Shown here: one piece after another, positions 50,108-57,897 of the stretch
Position numbering within the stretch: position 1 is the first letter of the stretch
Layout: every line of letters begins with the position of its first letter
DNA from: Sagittula sp. P11
GTDB lineage: Bacteria; Pseudomonadota; Alphaproteobacteria; Rhodobacterales; Rhodobacteraceae
Assembly: GCF_002814095.1 (NCBI RefSeq)
Contig: NZ_CP021913.1
Span: forward strand, 4,284,501-4,348,500
Direction of reading: 5' to 3'
Length of the DNA stretch: 64,000 nt
The notes under the pieces: model-generated
What the model saw: only the letters and a program-made list of their open reading frames with translations
The model's database searches: none
Told to the model about the DNA's origin: nothing
Made by a program: the position numbers and the translations under genes

Positions 50108-52468
50108 TTATTCCCCGTAGGGCACCCATATGTTCTTGATCTGCGTGGCCTGCCTCAGGAAGACCTCGCCCTCTGCCTCTGCGCTGGTCCAGTCCCAGGC
50201 GCGCCCGTGGTCGGTGAAGACCCGCTTGAGGTTGCCGATGGACAGCCGCTCCACCTCTGCCGACAACTCCGGCGTGGTGAAGGCCCAGAGCACGTCGACA
50301 TCGTTGTGTTTCGCCAGTTCGCGGCCCAAGGTCTGCGCGCTGCCCGTGAGGATGTTCAGCACGCCGCCCGGCAGGTCGGAGGTTTCCAGCACCTGGTAGA
50401 AGTCGGTGGCGGACAGCGGATGCGCCTCGGAGGCGATGGCGACCACGCGGTTGCCGGTCGCAATCAGCGGCGCCACGGTGGAGAGGAACCCGAGAAGCGG
50501 GCTTTCCTCCGGACAGATCACGCCTGCCACGCCGATGGGTTCGGGCACGGCCAGCGCCAGCCCCTTCATCGGTGGCATGTGGACGGTGCCTTCGACTTTG
50601 TCGGCCCATGCGCCATAGGTGAAGAGCCGCGAGACGCTGGCCGCTACCTCGGCCCGTGCCTTGTCCGCCTTGATGCCGGTCTGCGCGCTCAGGCGCTCGG
50701 CAAACTCGGCGGCACGGGCCGAGAGGTTCTCGCCCATGTAGTAGAGGATCTGCGCCCGGTTGTGCTGGGACTTGCCGCCCCAGCTGGCCGCGCCGCGCGC
50801 TGCCTCGACGGCGTTGCGCACGTCCTTGCGGTTACCTTCGCCGACCTCGCCCAGAACGGTGCCCTTGGCGCCCAAAACGGGGCGTGCGGTGCCGCCGTCG
50901 GGCCGCGCCTGCTTGCCGCCGATGAAGAACTTTGCCGTCCGGTCCACCGGGTCGAAGCTGAAGCCCTTCGCGGGGGCGGGTGTGATGGCCTTGCGCTCGG
51001 CGGCCTTGGCGAATGCGCGTGGCTTGAGGTAGTCGTAGCAACCCTCACGCCCGCCTTCACGACCAAAGCCGCTTTCCTTGACGCCGCCAAAGCCCACGCC
51101 CGCGTCCATCACGTTGGTGCAGTTGACCCAGACGATGCCCGCCTGCACCTGCGCGGCCAGTTCCAGCGCGAGGTTGATGTTCTCGCTCCAGACGCTGGCA
51201 GCCAGGCCGTAGCGGGTGTGGTTGGCCAGTTGCACCGCCTCGGCGGGGGTGCGGAAGGTCATGGATACGGCGACGGGGCCGAAGATTTCCTCGGTCGCGG
51301 CCTCGCATGTGGCGGGCACGTCACGCAGTACGGTCGGCGGGTAGTAGCTGCCCTTGGCGGGTACCTCACCGGATTGCAGAAGCTTGGCACCGGCGGCCAC
51401 GGCGCGGTCGACCATGCCGGCGATGCGGTCCCGCTGCGGGCCGTCGATCACCGCGCTCATGTCGATGGTCTTGTCGAGCGAGGCGCCAATGCGCAGCGTC
51501 TTCATCCGGTCGGCCAGCCGGGCATGAAAGACATCGGAAACGCCTTCCTGCACCAAGAGACGCGAACCCGCGCAGCAGACCTGGCCCTGGTTGAACCAGA
51601 TGGCGTCAACCACACCCTCGACCGCCGCGTCGATGTCGGCGTCATCACAGACGATGAAGGGGGACTTGCCGCCCAGTTCCAGCGTCAGCGACTTGCCCTG
51701 ACCGGCTGTCGCCTCGCGGATGCGGCGTCCGACCTCGGTCGAACCGGTGAAGGCAACCTTGTCGGCGCTCTCGTGGGCCGCGATCAGCGCGCCGGTCTCG
51801 CCGTCGCCGGTGACGATGTTCAGCACACCTGCGGGCAGCCCCGCCGCCTGCGCCAGTTCCGCGAACAGCAGCGCGGTCAGCGGCGTCGCCTCGGCCGGTT
51901 TCAGGACCACCGTGTTTCCCAGCGCCAGCGCGGGGGCCAGCTTCCATGCGAGCATCAGGAACGGGAAGTTCCACGGGATCACCTGACCCACGACGCCCAC
52001 CGGATCGTAACAGGCGAACTGGCTCTCCTGGATCTGCGCCCAGCCTGCGTGATGGTAGAAGTGCCGCGCGGCGAGCGGAATGTCGATGTCGCGCGTCTCG
52101 CGAATCGGTTTGCCGTTGTCGAGCGCCTCGACCACCGCGATCAGGCGGGAGTTCCGCTGGATGATCCGCGCAAGCGCGTAAAGCTTCAGCGCGCGTTCGT
52201 GGCCGGGCAGGGCGGCCCAGCCCTTCTGCGCCTTGCGCGCCGCCTTGAACGCCGCGTCCACATCAGCACCGGTCCCTTGAGACACCTGCGCCAGACGCGC
52301 GCCTGTTGCGGGCTCGATCGTGTCGAAGCCGTCGCCCGGCTTCGTGAAGGCGCCTTCGATGAAGTGGCCGAAGCGGGCGTCATGCGAGGCGAGCCATGCG
52401 CGGGCGGCGCTGTCGTCCTCTTTGCTGGGGGCGTAATCCATGCTGTCGAAAAAGCTCGCGACTGTCAT
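50108..52468 (-). CDS. Double-domain aldehyde dehydrogenase
   Basis: A 786-residue protein with two aldehyde dehydrogenase-like domains. The first (about residues 1-490) is complete: LELGGKS with Glu264 and the catalytic Cys298 in NQGQVCCAGS. The second (about 500-786) keeps the NAD-binding-like features (GVAGVICPEESPLLGFLSTVAPLIATGN) but has neither the GGK-Glu nor the GQxC motif and ends early, so it is probably structural or regulatory. Next to deoC, the likely substrate is acetaldehyde from deoxyribose 5-phosphate, oxidised to acetate. It starts 4 bp after the deoC stop. Confidence 0.87.
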   Translation of the reverse strand: MTVASFFDSMDYAPSKEDDSAARAWLASHDARFGHFIEGAFTKPGDGFDTIEPATGARLAQVSQGTGADVDAAFKAARKAQKGWAALPGHERALKLYALARIIQRNSRLIAVVEALDNGKPIRETRDIDIPLAARHFYHHAGWAQIQESQFACYDPVGVVGQVIPWNFPFLMLAWKLAPALALGNTVVLKPAEATPLTALLFAELAQAAGLPAGVLNIVTGDGETGALIAAHESADKVAFTGSTEVGRRIREATAGQGKSLTLELGGKSPFIVCDDADIDAAVEGVVDAIWFNQGQVCCAGSRLLVQEGVSDVFHARLADRMKTLRIGASLDKTIDMSAVIDGPQRDRIAGMVDRAVAAGAKLLQSGEVPAKGSYYPPTVLRDVPATCEAATEEIFGPVAVSMTFRTPAEAVQLANHTRYGLAASVWSENINLALELAAQVQAGIVWVNCTNVMDAGVGFGGVKESGFGREGGREGCYDYLKPRAFAKAAERKAITPAPAKGFSFDPVDRTAKFFIGGKQARPDGGTARPVLGAKGTVLGEVGEGNRKDVRNAVEAARGAASWGGKSQHNRAQILYYMGENLSARAAEFAERLSAQTGIKADKARAEVAASVSRLFTYGAWADKVEGTVHMPPMKGLALAVPEPIGVAGVICPEESPLLGFLSTVAPLIATGNRVVAIASEAHPLSATDFYQVLETSDLPGGVLNILTGSAQTLGRELAKHNDVDVLWAFTTPELSAEVERLSIGNLKRVFTDHGRAWDWTSAEAEGEVFLRQATQIKNIWVPYGE

Positions 52469-52472
52469 CTGG

Positions 52473-53465
52473 TCATCCGATCGGGTGGCGTATGGCGGCG
52501 CTGTAGGCCCCCGTCACGCGGTGTTCGAGCTGGCGCTCGATGTCGCCCAGAAGCGACGAGGCGCCGAAGCGGAAGAGGTCGGGCTGTACCCAGTCGAGAC
52601 CCAGTTCCTCTTTCATCAGTGCGAGGTAAACAAGCGCATCCTTGGCCTTCGACACGCCGCCGGCGGGTTTGTAGCCGACCTTCGCTCCGGTCATCTCACG
52701 GTACTGGCGGATTGCACGGACCATGGTCAACGAGACGGGCAGGGTGGCGTTCACGCCCTCCTTTCCGGTGGAGGTCTTGATGAAGTCGGCACCCGCCATC
52801 ATGCAGACGAGGCTGGCACGGGCGACGTTGCGCAGGGTCTTGAGGTCGCCGGTGGCGAGGATCGCCTTGACGTGCGCATCGCCGCAGGCGGCACGGTAGT
52901 CGCGCATCTCGTCATAGAGCGCCTGCCAGTTGCCGGTCAGCACGTGTTCGCGGGTGATGACGATGTCGATCTCCTGCGCGCCGTCGGCGACGGAGGCGTC
53001 GATCTCGGCCAGCTTGGTGTGATGCGGGGCAAGCCCGGCCGGAAAGCCGGTGGACACGGCGGCGACAGGCACCCCGGTGCCTTGCAGCGCATCGACGGCG
53101 GTGGCGACGAAACGGTGGTAGACGCAGACCGCACCCGTGGTGATGCGGCGGTCGGCCATGCCGAGCGCCTCGAGGATATCCGGGCGGACCGGCTGCGCCG
53201 CCTTGGCGCAAAGCCTGCGGACACGGCCCTCCGTATCGTCGCCGTTAAGCGTGGTCAGGTCAATGCAGGTCACCGCCTTCAGAAGCCATGCGCTTTGCGC
53301 GTCACCCTTGACGGCGCGGCGGCCCGGCAGGCTGGCGGTGCGGCGGATGCTCGCCTCGGTGTTGACCTGGACAGCGCGCACGGCGGCCATGTCCAGCGCC
53401 ATGCCGTCGTTGCGCGAATGCGCCACCGGCGCGGCGGCAGGCAGGGTCGTGACCTCTGTTTTCAC
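52473..53465 (-). CDS. deoC: Deoxyribose-phosphate aldolase
   Basis: A 330-residue class I aldolase that splits 2-deoxyribose 5-phosphate into glyceraldehyde 3-phosphate and acetaldehyde. Family motifs are seen: EIDIVI (proton-relay Asp), HVKAILATGDL (Schiff-base Lys) and FIKTSTGKEGVNATLP (second active-site Lys). It has about 70 more N-terminal residues than E. coli DeoC. I chose the GTG at 53463-53465, because GGAGG lies 8-12 nt upstream; the longer open frame has no such site. It is first in the catabolic/transport operon and divergent from the DeoR gene. Confidence 0.92.
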   Translation of the reverse strand: MKTEVTTLPAAAPVAHSRNDGMALDMAAVRAVQVNTEASIRRTASLPGRRAVKGDAQSAWLLKAVTCIDLTTLNGDDTEGRVRRLCAKAAQPVRPDILEALGMADRRITTGAVCVYHRFVATAVDALQGTGVPVAAVSTGFPAGLAPHHTKLAEIDASVADGAQEIDIVITREHVLTGNWQALYDEMRDYRAACGDAHVKAILATGDLKTLRNVARASLVCMMAGADFIKTSTGKEGVNATLPVSLTMVRAIRQYREMTGAKVGYKPAGGVSKAKDALVYLALMKEELGLDWVQPDLFRFGASSLLGDIERQLEHRVTGAYSAAIRHPIG

Positions 53466-53563
53466 AATCTTCCCTCCATGTCTCCACGCGTCCGCTTGCC
53501 GCGAATCTCGATGGAAACTTTTCAGCAGGATGCGTTGATCTTGTTGTTTCTGCAACCCCATTT

Positions 53564-53579
53564 TGTTACGATCTTAACA
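53564..53579. promoter_or_regulatory. DeoR-like operator
   Basis: TGTTACGATCTTAACA has 5-bp arms TGTTA/TAACA with a 6-bp spacer, the same arms as E. coli DeoR operators. It lies between deoC and the divergent DeoR-family gene, 24 bp from the latter's ATG, so it probably serves both. Confidence 0.6.
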
Positions 53580-53602
53580 TAGTGAATTGCCGGGGTGTGA
53601 CG

Positions 53603-54391
53603 ATGACCCAGACCGACTCCCGCGGGTTGCCCGCAAGCCGCAAGGAGGCCCGCGCGTTGTGGCTTCGGGATGCGGTCATGAAACAGGGGCCGCTGCACGT
53701 GCGCGACGCCGCGGAAAGCCTCGACGTGTCCGAGATGACGGTGCGCCGTGACGTGCGCGAAAACCCGGAAATGCTGCAGTTTCTGGGGGGGCACATCGTC
53801 CTGTCGCAGGACGCGGTGCGGCGCGCGCCCTATGACCTGTCCGACGCGGCAGAGGTGAACCAGGACGCGAAGCGCGCCGCCTGCGAGGCCTGCCTCCCGC
53901 TGTTGGAACCGGAGGCCACGATCTTTGTCGACTGCGGCACAACCCTGCCGCATTTGATCCACGCCATCCCGTCCGATATGAAGCTGACAGTTATTTGTTA
54001 CGCTTTGAACATCGCGGATCTCGTGGTGCGCAAGCCGGACGTCAAGCTGGTGCTGCTGGGCGGCGTCTACCATCCGGCCACCGCCTCGTTCTACCCGGTG
54101 GAGGAGGACGGCACGCTCGACGCCTATGCCGTCAACCTGGCCTTCATGTCGGCGGCAGGTGTGGATGCGGCACTGGGCGTGACCTGCACCACCTTCCGCG
54201 AGGCAGGGTTGAAGCGGCTCGCGATGCGCCGCGCCGCCCGCAGCGTGCTGGTCACGGACCGCTCGAAGTTCGGGACGGTCCGTTCGGCGCGGTTCGCCGG
54301 ACTGGAGGATTTCAGTGACGTGGCGACGGAGGACGGCCTGATCCCGCCGTCCGGGTTGTCCCCGGACGGGCTGCGCCGCGATAGGACCTGA
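53603..54391 (+). CDS. DeoR-family transcriptional regulator
   Basis: A 262-residue repressor: N-terminal DeoR helix-turn-helix (about residues 20-75, HVRDAAESLDVSEMTVRRDVRE) and a C-terminal phosphosugar-sensing DeoRC domain (EATIFVDCGTTLPHL; LGGVYHPATASFYP; VTDRSKFG). It faces the deoxyribose operon and probably represses it, with deoxyribose 5-phosphate as the likely effector. The ATG at 53603 is preferred; a GTG 21 bp upstream is an alternative. Confidence 0.9.
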   Translation: MTQTDSRGLPASRKEARALWLRDAVMKQGPLHVRDAAESLDVSEMTVRRDVRENPEMLQFLGGHIVLSQDAVRRAPYDLSDAAEVNQDAKRAACEACLPLLEPEATIFVDCGTTLPHLIHAIPSDMKLTVICYALNIADLVVRKPDVKLVLLGGVYHPATASFYPVEEDGTLDAYAVNLAFMSAAGVDAALGVTCTTFREAGLKRLAMRRAARSVLVTDRSKFGTVRSARFAGLEDFSDVATEDGLIPPSGLSPDGLRRDRT

Positions 54392-54424
54392 AGAGACGTC
54401 CACCCGTGACCTGCAGGCATGAAA

Positions 54425-54452
54425 AAAGCCCCGGGCGGTGACCCGGGGCTTT
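54425..54452. terminator. Bidirectional terminator between deoR and the oligopeptide-type binding protein
   Basis: A perfect 11-bp stem AAAGCCCCGGG (54425-54435) with 54442-54452 and a 6-nt loop is flanked by A-runs on the left and T-runs on the right. It acts as an intrinsic terminator for both convergent genes. Confidence 0.88.
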
Positions 54453-54472
54453 CCGGCGCTTCGGCCTGTCAG

Positions 54473-56170
54473 TCAGTCAGCGCGATACCAGTCGGCAATG
54501 TTCCAGATCTGGCTGTCCCAGCTGTTCATCCGCACGCCTTCGAGGGTCTTGGCCTTGCCCGACAGGATGCTGCGGTGGATCAGCGGGATGATCGTGTAGG
54601 ATTCGACCAGCATGTCGTTCATCTCGCGCGCGATGCGTCCGCGTTCTTCAAGCGAGGCGGCGGTGCGGAACTCGGCGATCAGTGCCTCGTACTCCTCCGA
54701 GCAGAAGCGCTGGATGTTGTTGCCCTGCCACTGGGTCGCAGGGCTCGGGATATTGGCACAGCTCCAGTTGCCGAGGAAGGCCTCCGGGTCCTGCCCTTTG
54801 GAGTTGTCGGTGTACATCTGCACATCGGTGTAGAACTTCTGGCGGGTGTCGGGCGAACCCGGGTCGCCGCCGAAGAAGACGGAGGCGTCGATGTTGCGCA
54901 GCTCCGTCTCGACGCCCAGCTCTTCCCACCATGCCTTGATCAGCGACTGGCTGTCCTGCCGCACGCCGTTGGTGGAGGTCTGGTAAAGGATCGAGAGTTT
55001 CACGCCGTCCTTGTCGCGGATGCCGTCGCCGTCGGTGTCGGTCCAGCCGGAGTCCTCCAGCAGGGCCTTCGCGGCCTCGATGTCCTGCGTGACGCAGTCG
55101 TCATTTGCGTCGGACTTGTAGAGCTCCGGGGCAGGGACAACCGCGCAGCCGGGAATGCCGGAATCGCCGTAGAGGTTCTCTGCGATCAGCGTCCGGTCGA
55201 TGGCCAGAGACAGGGCCTTGCCCACGCGCGGATCGGTGAGGAACGGGTGCGGACCGCCCTCCACGGTGGAGCGTGCATCGCCAAGCTCGGGATTGGGGTC
55301 GGTCTGGTTGAGGAACAGGAACTCCACAGCCGAACCGTTGCTGGTGATCACCTCGCCCGGGCCGTCGCTCATGGCGTCCAGCACGTCGGGCGGAAGCTGC
55401 AGGTTCCAAGCGTAGTCTACTTCGCCGGTCTGGAGCACCGCGCGCGCCGAGGCGTTGGGATCGCCGCCGCCCTTGAGCGTGACCCGTGCGAAGGCAGGTT
55501 TGTCCGGGTCACGGTATTCCGGGTTCATCGAGTAGGTGATGATGTCGTTGGCGCGGAAATCCTCGACCACGTAGGGGCCGGTGCCGATGGGATGGGTGTT
55601 CTCATCCGTGCACTGGGAGACCCGCGCGCCGGTGCAGTTCTCGAACTGTGCACGCTGGAGGATCGGTGCCTCGGAGCTGACGAAGGCGGCGTAGGGGTAG
55701 GGTTTGGGCTCGGTGAACCTCACCTCGATGGTGCGGTCGTCCACCGCGACGACCTCTGCCACGCCGTCGAATTGTTGCAGGGCGGCGCAACCGCTTTCCT
55801 CGTCGACACAGTATTCCCAGGTGAAGACCGCGTCGGCGGCGGTGACGGGCGTGCCGTCGGACCATGTCAGCCCCTCGCGCAGCGTCCAGGTGATCGAGGT
55901 CAGATCCTCCGACACGCCGCCGTTCTCGACCGTGGGGATTTCTTCCGCGAGGATCGGCACCAGTTCCCCGGTTTCCGAGAAGCGCGCCAGAGGCTCCAGC
56001 ACAAGCGAGGCGGCCTCCACCTCCTTGGCAATACCCGAAAGGTAGGGGTTCATCGAAGACGCCGCCTGCCAGTACAGGATACGCAGCTCTCCGTCGCTGC
56101 CGCGTTCGGCGCTGGCGGTGAGGGGCAGAAGCGCAAGCGCCGTGCCCAATAGGGTCGAAAGGGTCTTCAT
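54473..56170 (-). CDS. ABC transporter substrate-binding protein, peptide/nickel/opine family 5
   Basis: A 565-residue exported binding protein of the DppA/OppA (SBP_bac_5) family: signal peptide to ASA (about residue 21), domain I/III pattern LVLEPLARFSETGELVPILAEE, WTLREGLTWSDGTPVTAADAVFTWEY and the later DPRVGKALSLAIDR segment. No permease or ATPase gene is nearby, so the rest of the transporter must be elsewhere. It is divergent from an RpiR-type regulator. The ligand is probably a peptide or amino-acid derivative, given the N-formylglutamate amidohydrolase and FAD oxidoreductase next door. Confidence 0.88.
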   Translation of the reverse strand: MKTLSTLLGTALALLPLTASAERGSDGELRILYWQAASSMNPYLSGIAKEVEAASLVLEPLARFSETGELVPILAEEIPTVENGGVSEDLTSITWTLREGLTWSDGTPVTAADAVFTWEYCVDEESGCAALQQFDGVAEVVAVDDRTIEVRFTEPKPYPYAAFVSSEAPILQRAQFENCTGARVSQCTDENTHPIGTGPYVVEDFRANDIITYSMNPEYRDPDKPAFARVTLKGGGDPNASARAVLQTGEVDYAWNLQLPPDVLDAMSDGPGEVITSNGSAVEFLFLNQTDPNPELGDARSTVEGGPHPFLTDPRVGKALSLAIDRTLIAENLYGDSGIPGCAVVPAPELYKSDANDDCVTQDIEAAKALLEDSGWTDTDGDGIRDKDGVKLSILYQTSTNGVRQDSQSLIKAWWEELGVETELRNIDASVFFGGDPGSPDTRQKFYTDVQMYTDNSKGQDPEAFLGNWSCANIPSPATQWQGNNIQRFCSEEYEALIAEFRTAASLEERGRIAREMNDMLVESYTIIPLIHRSILSGKAKTLEGVRMNSWDSQIWNIADWYRAD

Positions 56171-56238
56171 AGAGCTCTCCTGTCGGTCTCGGGGCGTGTT
56201 GGCGTCCCCTGTGGCGGGGGCGTGGAACCCCGTATGTC

Positions 56239-56247
56239 TGTATTACA
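56239..56247. promoter_or_regulatory. TGTA/TACA dyad in the SBP/RpiR intergenic region
   Basis: TGTATTACA is a palindrome of 4-bp arms around one base. It lies 68 bp upstream of the binding-protein start and 69 bp upstream of the RpiR start. Together with the site at 56278 it may be an operator for the RpiR-type regulator. Confidence 0.35.
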
Positions 56248-56277
56248 TGTTGCGAGAGCATTCTTTGTCAGTCAAGA

Positions 56278-56293
56278 TGTATCAAATCATACA
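56278..56293. promoter_or_regulatory. TGTAT/ATACA dyad upstream of the RpiR gene
   Basis: TGTATCAAATCATACA has 5-bp arms and a 6-bp spacer. It overlaps the region just before the RpiR start, fitting autoregulation. It shares TGTA half-sites with the dyad at 56239. Confidence 0.4.
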
Positions 56294-56315
56294 GGGCGGA
56301 ATGCGGGACACGCCG

Positions 56316-57173
56316 ATGACATCTTCACAGGATCTGCTTGCACGTCTGCGCAACGGCGCACAATCGGGGGCGGAGCGCAAGGTCGCCGCCGCCCTGTCCG
56401 AGACCTTCCCGACGAGCGCCCTGGGCACGGTGGAGGCGCTGGCGAACCGAGCGGGCGTCAGCGGCCCGACCGTGCTGCGCTACCTCAACAAGCTGGGCTT
56501 TCTCCGCTTTGCAGAGTTCCAGGCGGCGGTTATGGAAGAACTCGACCGGCAACTGGGATCCCCGGCCGTGCAGATGGCCACCCCGTCCGAGCCGCAGGAC
56601 GCTGGCGAACACCTCTACCGCCGCACATTGCTCATGCAGGCCGAGGCGCTGCGCCGTGTGGCGGACCGGGCCATCCCGGCCGAGTTCGACCGCATCGCCG
56701 ACCTCCTTGCCGATCCGAAGCTGACGATCCGGGCGCTTGGCGGGCGCTACAGCCGCAACCTCGCGCAGCGGCTGGTGGCGCACCTGGGGCAGATCAGGGC
56801 GCATGTCTCGCTGATCGACAGATCGATCGGCTTTGCCTTCGACCCGCTGGTCGACATCGGGCCGCGCGATCTTCTGGTGATCTTCGATTACCGCCGCTAC
56901 CAGCAGGACCTTCTGGCCTTCGCGCAGGCTGCGCGGGGGCAGGGCGCGCGGATCGTGCTGCTGACCGACCCCACGCGTTCCCCGGTGGCCGAGCTGGCCG
57001 AAGCGGTGCTGACGTCTCCGGACGACTCGCCGTCGCCCTTCGCTTCGAAGGTGGTCGCCACTGCGCAGGTCGAGGCCCTGGTCGCCGCGGTCGTGGCCCG
57101 CGACCGAGACGCGGCCCGCAAACGGCTGGAACGGATCGAGGCGCTGCGCCGGGACGGACAGGGCGATGCGTGA
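56316..57173 (+). CDS. RpiR-type transcriptional regulator with SIS domain
   Basis: A 285-residue regulator: helix-turn-helix (about residues 15-75, TVEALANRAGVSGPTVLRYLNKLGF) and a SIS-like domain (about 120-250, LTIRALGGRYSRNLAQRLV; LLVIFDYRRYQQDLL). It is the second RpiR member in this window and is not closely similar to the first. In-frame ATGs at 56277 and 56301 are alternatives; I chose 56316, 7 nt after GGGA. It overlaps the next gene by 8 bp and is the first gene of its operon. Confidence 0.87.
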   Translation: MTSSQDLLARLRNGAQSGAERKVAAALSETFPTSALGTVEALANRAGVSGPTVLRYLNKLGFLRFAEFQAAVMEELDRQLGSPAVQMATPSEPQDAGEHLYRRTLLMQAEALRRVADRAIPAEFDRIADLLADPKLTIRALGGRYSRNLAQRLVAHLGQIRAHVSLIDRSIGFAFDPLVDIGPRDLLVIFDYRRYQQDLLAFAQAARGQGARIVLLTDPTRSPVAELAEAVLTSPDDSPSPFASKVVATAQVEALVAAVVARDRDAARKRLERIEALRRDGQGDA

Positions 57174-57897
57174 GCCGTATGAGATCCTGAACCCGGAGGG
57201 CCGGTTTCCCGGGCTGATCGTCGTGGACCACGCGGGCGTCGACTTGCCGGAGGGGCATGAGCTGGGACTGGCTCCGGAATGGCGCGGTACGCATCACTTC
57301 TGTGACCTGGGGGTCGAGCCGCTGGCCCGTATGCTGGCCGAGAGGCTGGATGCGCCGGTGATCCTCGGCACGGTGAGCCGCCTGGTTCTGGATCTCAACC
57401 GCTGGATCGCCGATCCGCGGTCGATCCTGCCGGAGGTGGAGGGCGTCCCGATTCCCGGCAACAAGCTGTCGCATGCGGCGCGCGAGGCACGACAGGACGG
57501 TATCTTCTGGCCCTATCACATCGCGCTGGACAGGCTGTGGCAGCAGGTGCAGGCGCGCCATGAGGATCCGGTCTTCTTCGCGCTGCACACCTGCACCCGG
57601 CACATGGACGGGCAACGCAGGCCCTGGGACGCAGGGACGATCTGGAACGAATCTCCCGCGCTCTCGCAGGCCCTGCTGGCCGGGCTCGAGGGGGCCGGTA
57701 CGCTTGGTGACAATCAGCCCTATTCGGGCCGCGGCGGCGTCTACACAGTGGACCGGCACACCTGGGGCACCGGGCTGCGCGCCTCGGGGCTGGAGGTGTC
57801 GAACGATCTGGTCGAGACGCGCGCCGGGCAGGCGGCTTGGGCCGATCGTCTTGCCCGGGCCCTGCGACGGACTGTGTGGGCGGAGGTCGGCGCATGA
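57166..57897 (+). CDS. N-formylglutamate amidohydrolase-family protein
   Basis: A 243-residue member of the FGase family (PF05013). The N-terminal VVDHAGVDLPEGHELGL and the GTHHFCDLGVEPLARML region hold the His/Asp residues expected for metal binding. ALHTCTRHMDG and NQPYSGRGGVYTVDRH are also family motifs. It cleaves N-acyl or N-formyl amino-acid amides in known relatives; the exact substrate is unknown. It sits between an RpiR regulator and an FAD oxidoreductase with overlapping ends. Confidence 0.85.
   Translation: MREPYEILNPEGRFPGLIVVDHAGVDLPEGHELGLAPEWRGTHHFCDLGVEPLARMLAERLDAPVILGTVSRLVLDLNRWIADPRSILPEVEGVPIPGNKLSHAAREARQDGIFWPYHIALDRLWQQVQARHEDPVFFALHTCTRHMDGQRRPWDAGTIWNESPALSQALLAGLEGAGTLGDNQPYSGRGGVYTVDRHTWGTGLRASGLEVSNDLVETRAGQAAWADRLARALRRTVWAEVGA

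Noticed and set aside
49355-52780. An 1141-codon open frame antisense to the kinase and aldehyde dehydrogenase
   Set aside because: The minus-strand genes carry clear motifs and ribosome sites. The plus-strand frame has antisense-type composition and no domain. The same holds for long antisense frames at 2026-3906, 9311-11686 and 60281-62179.
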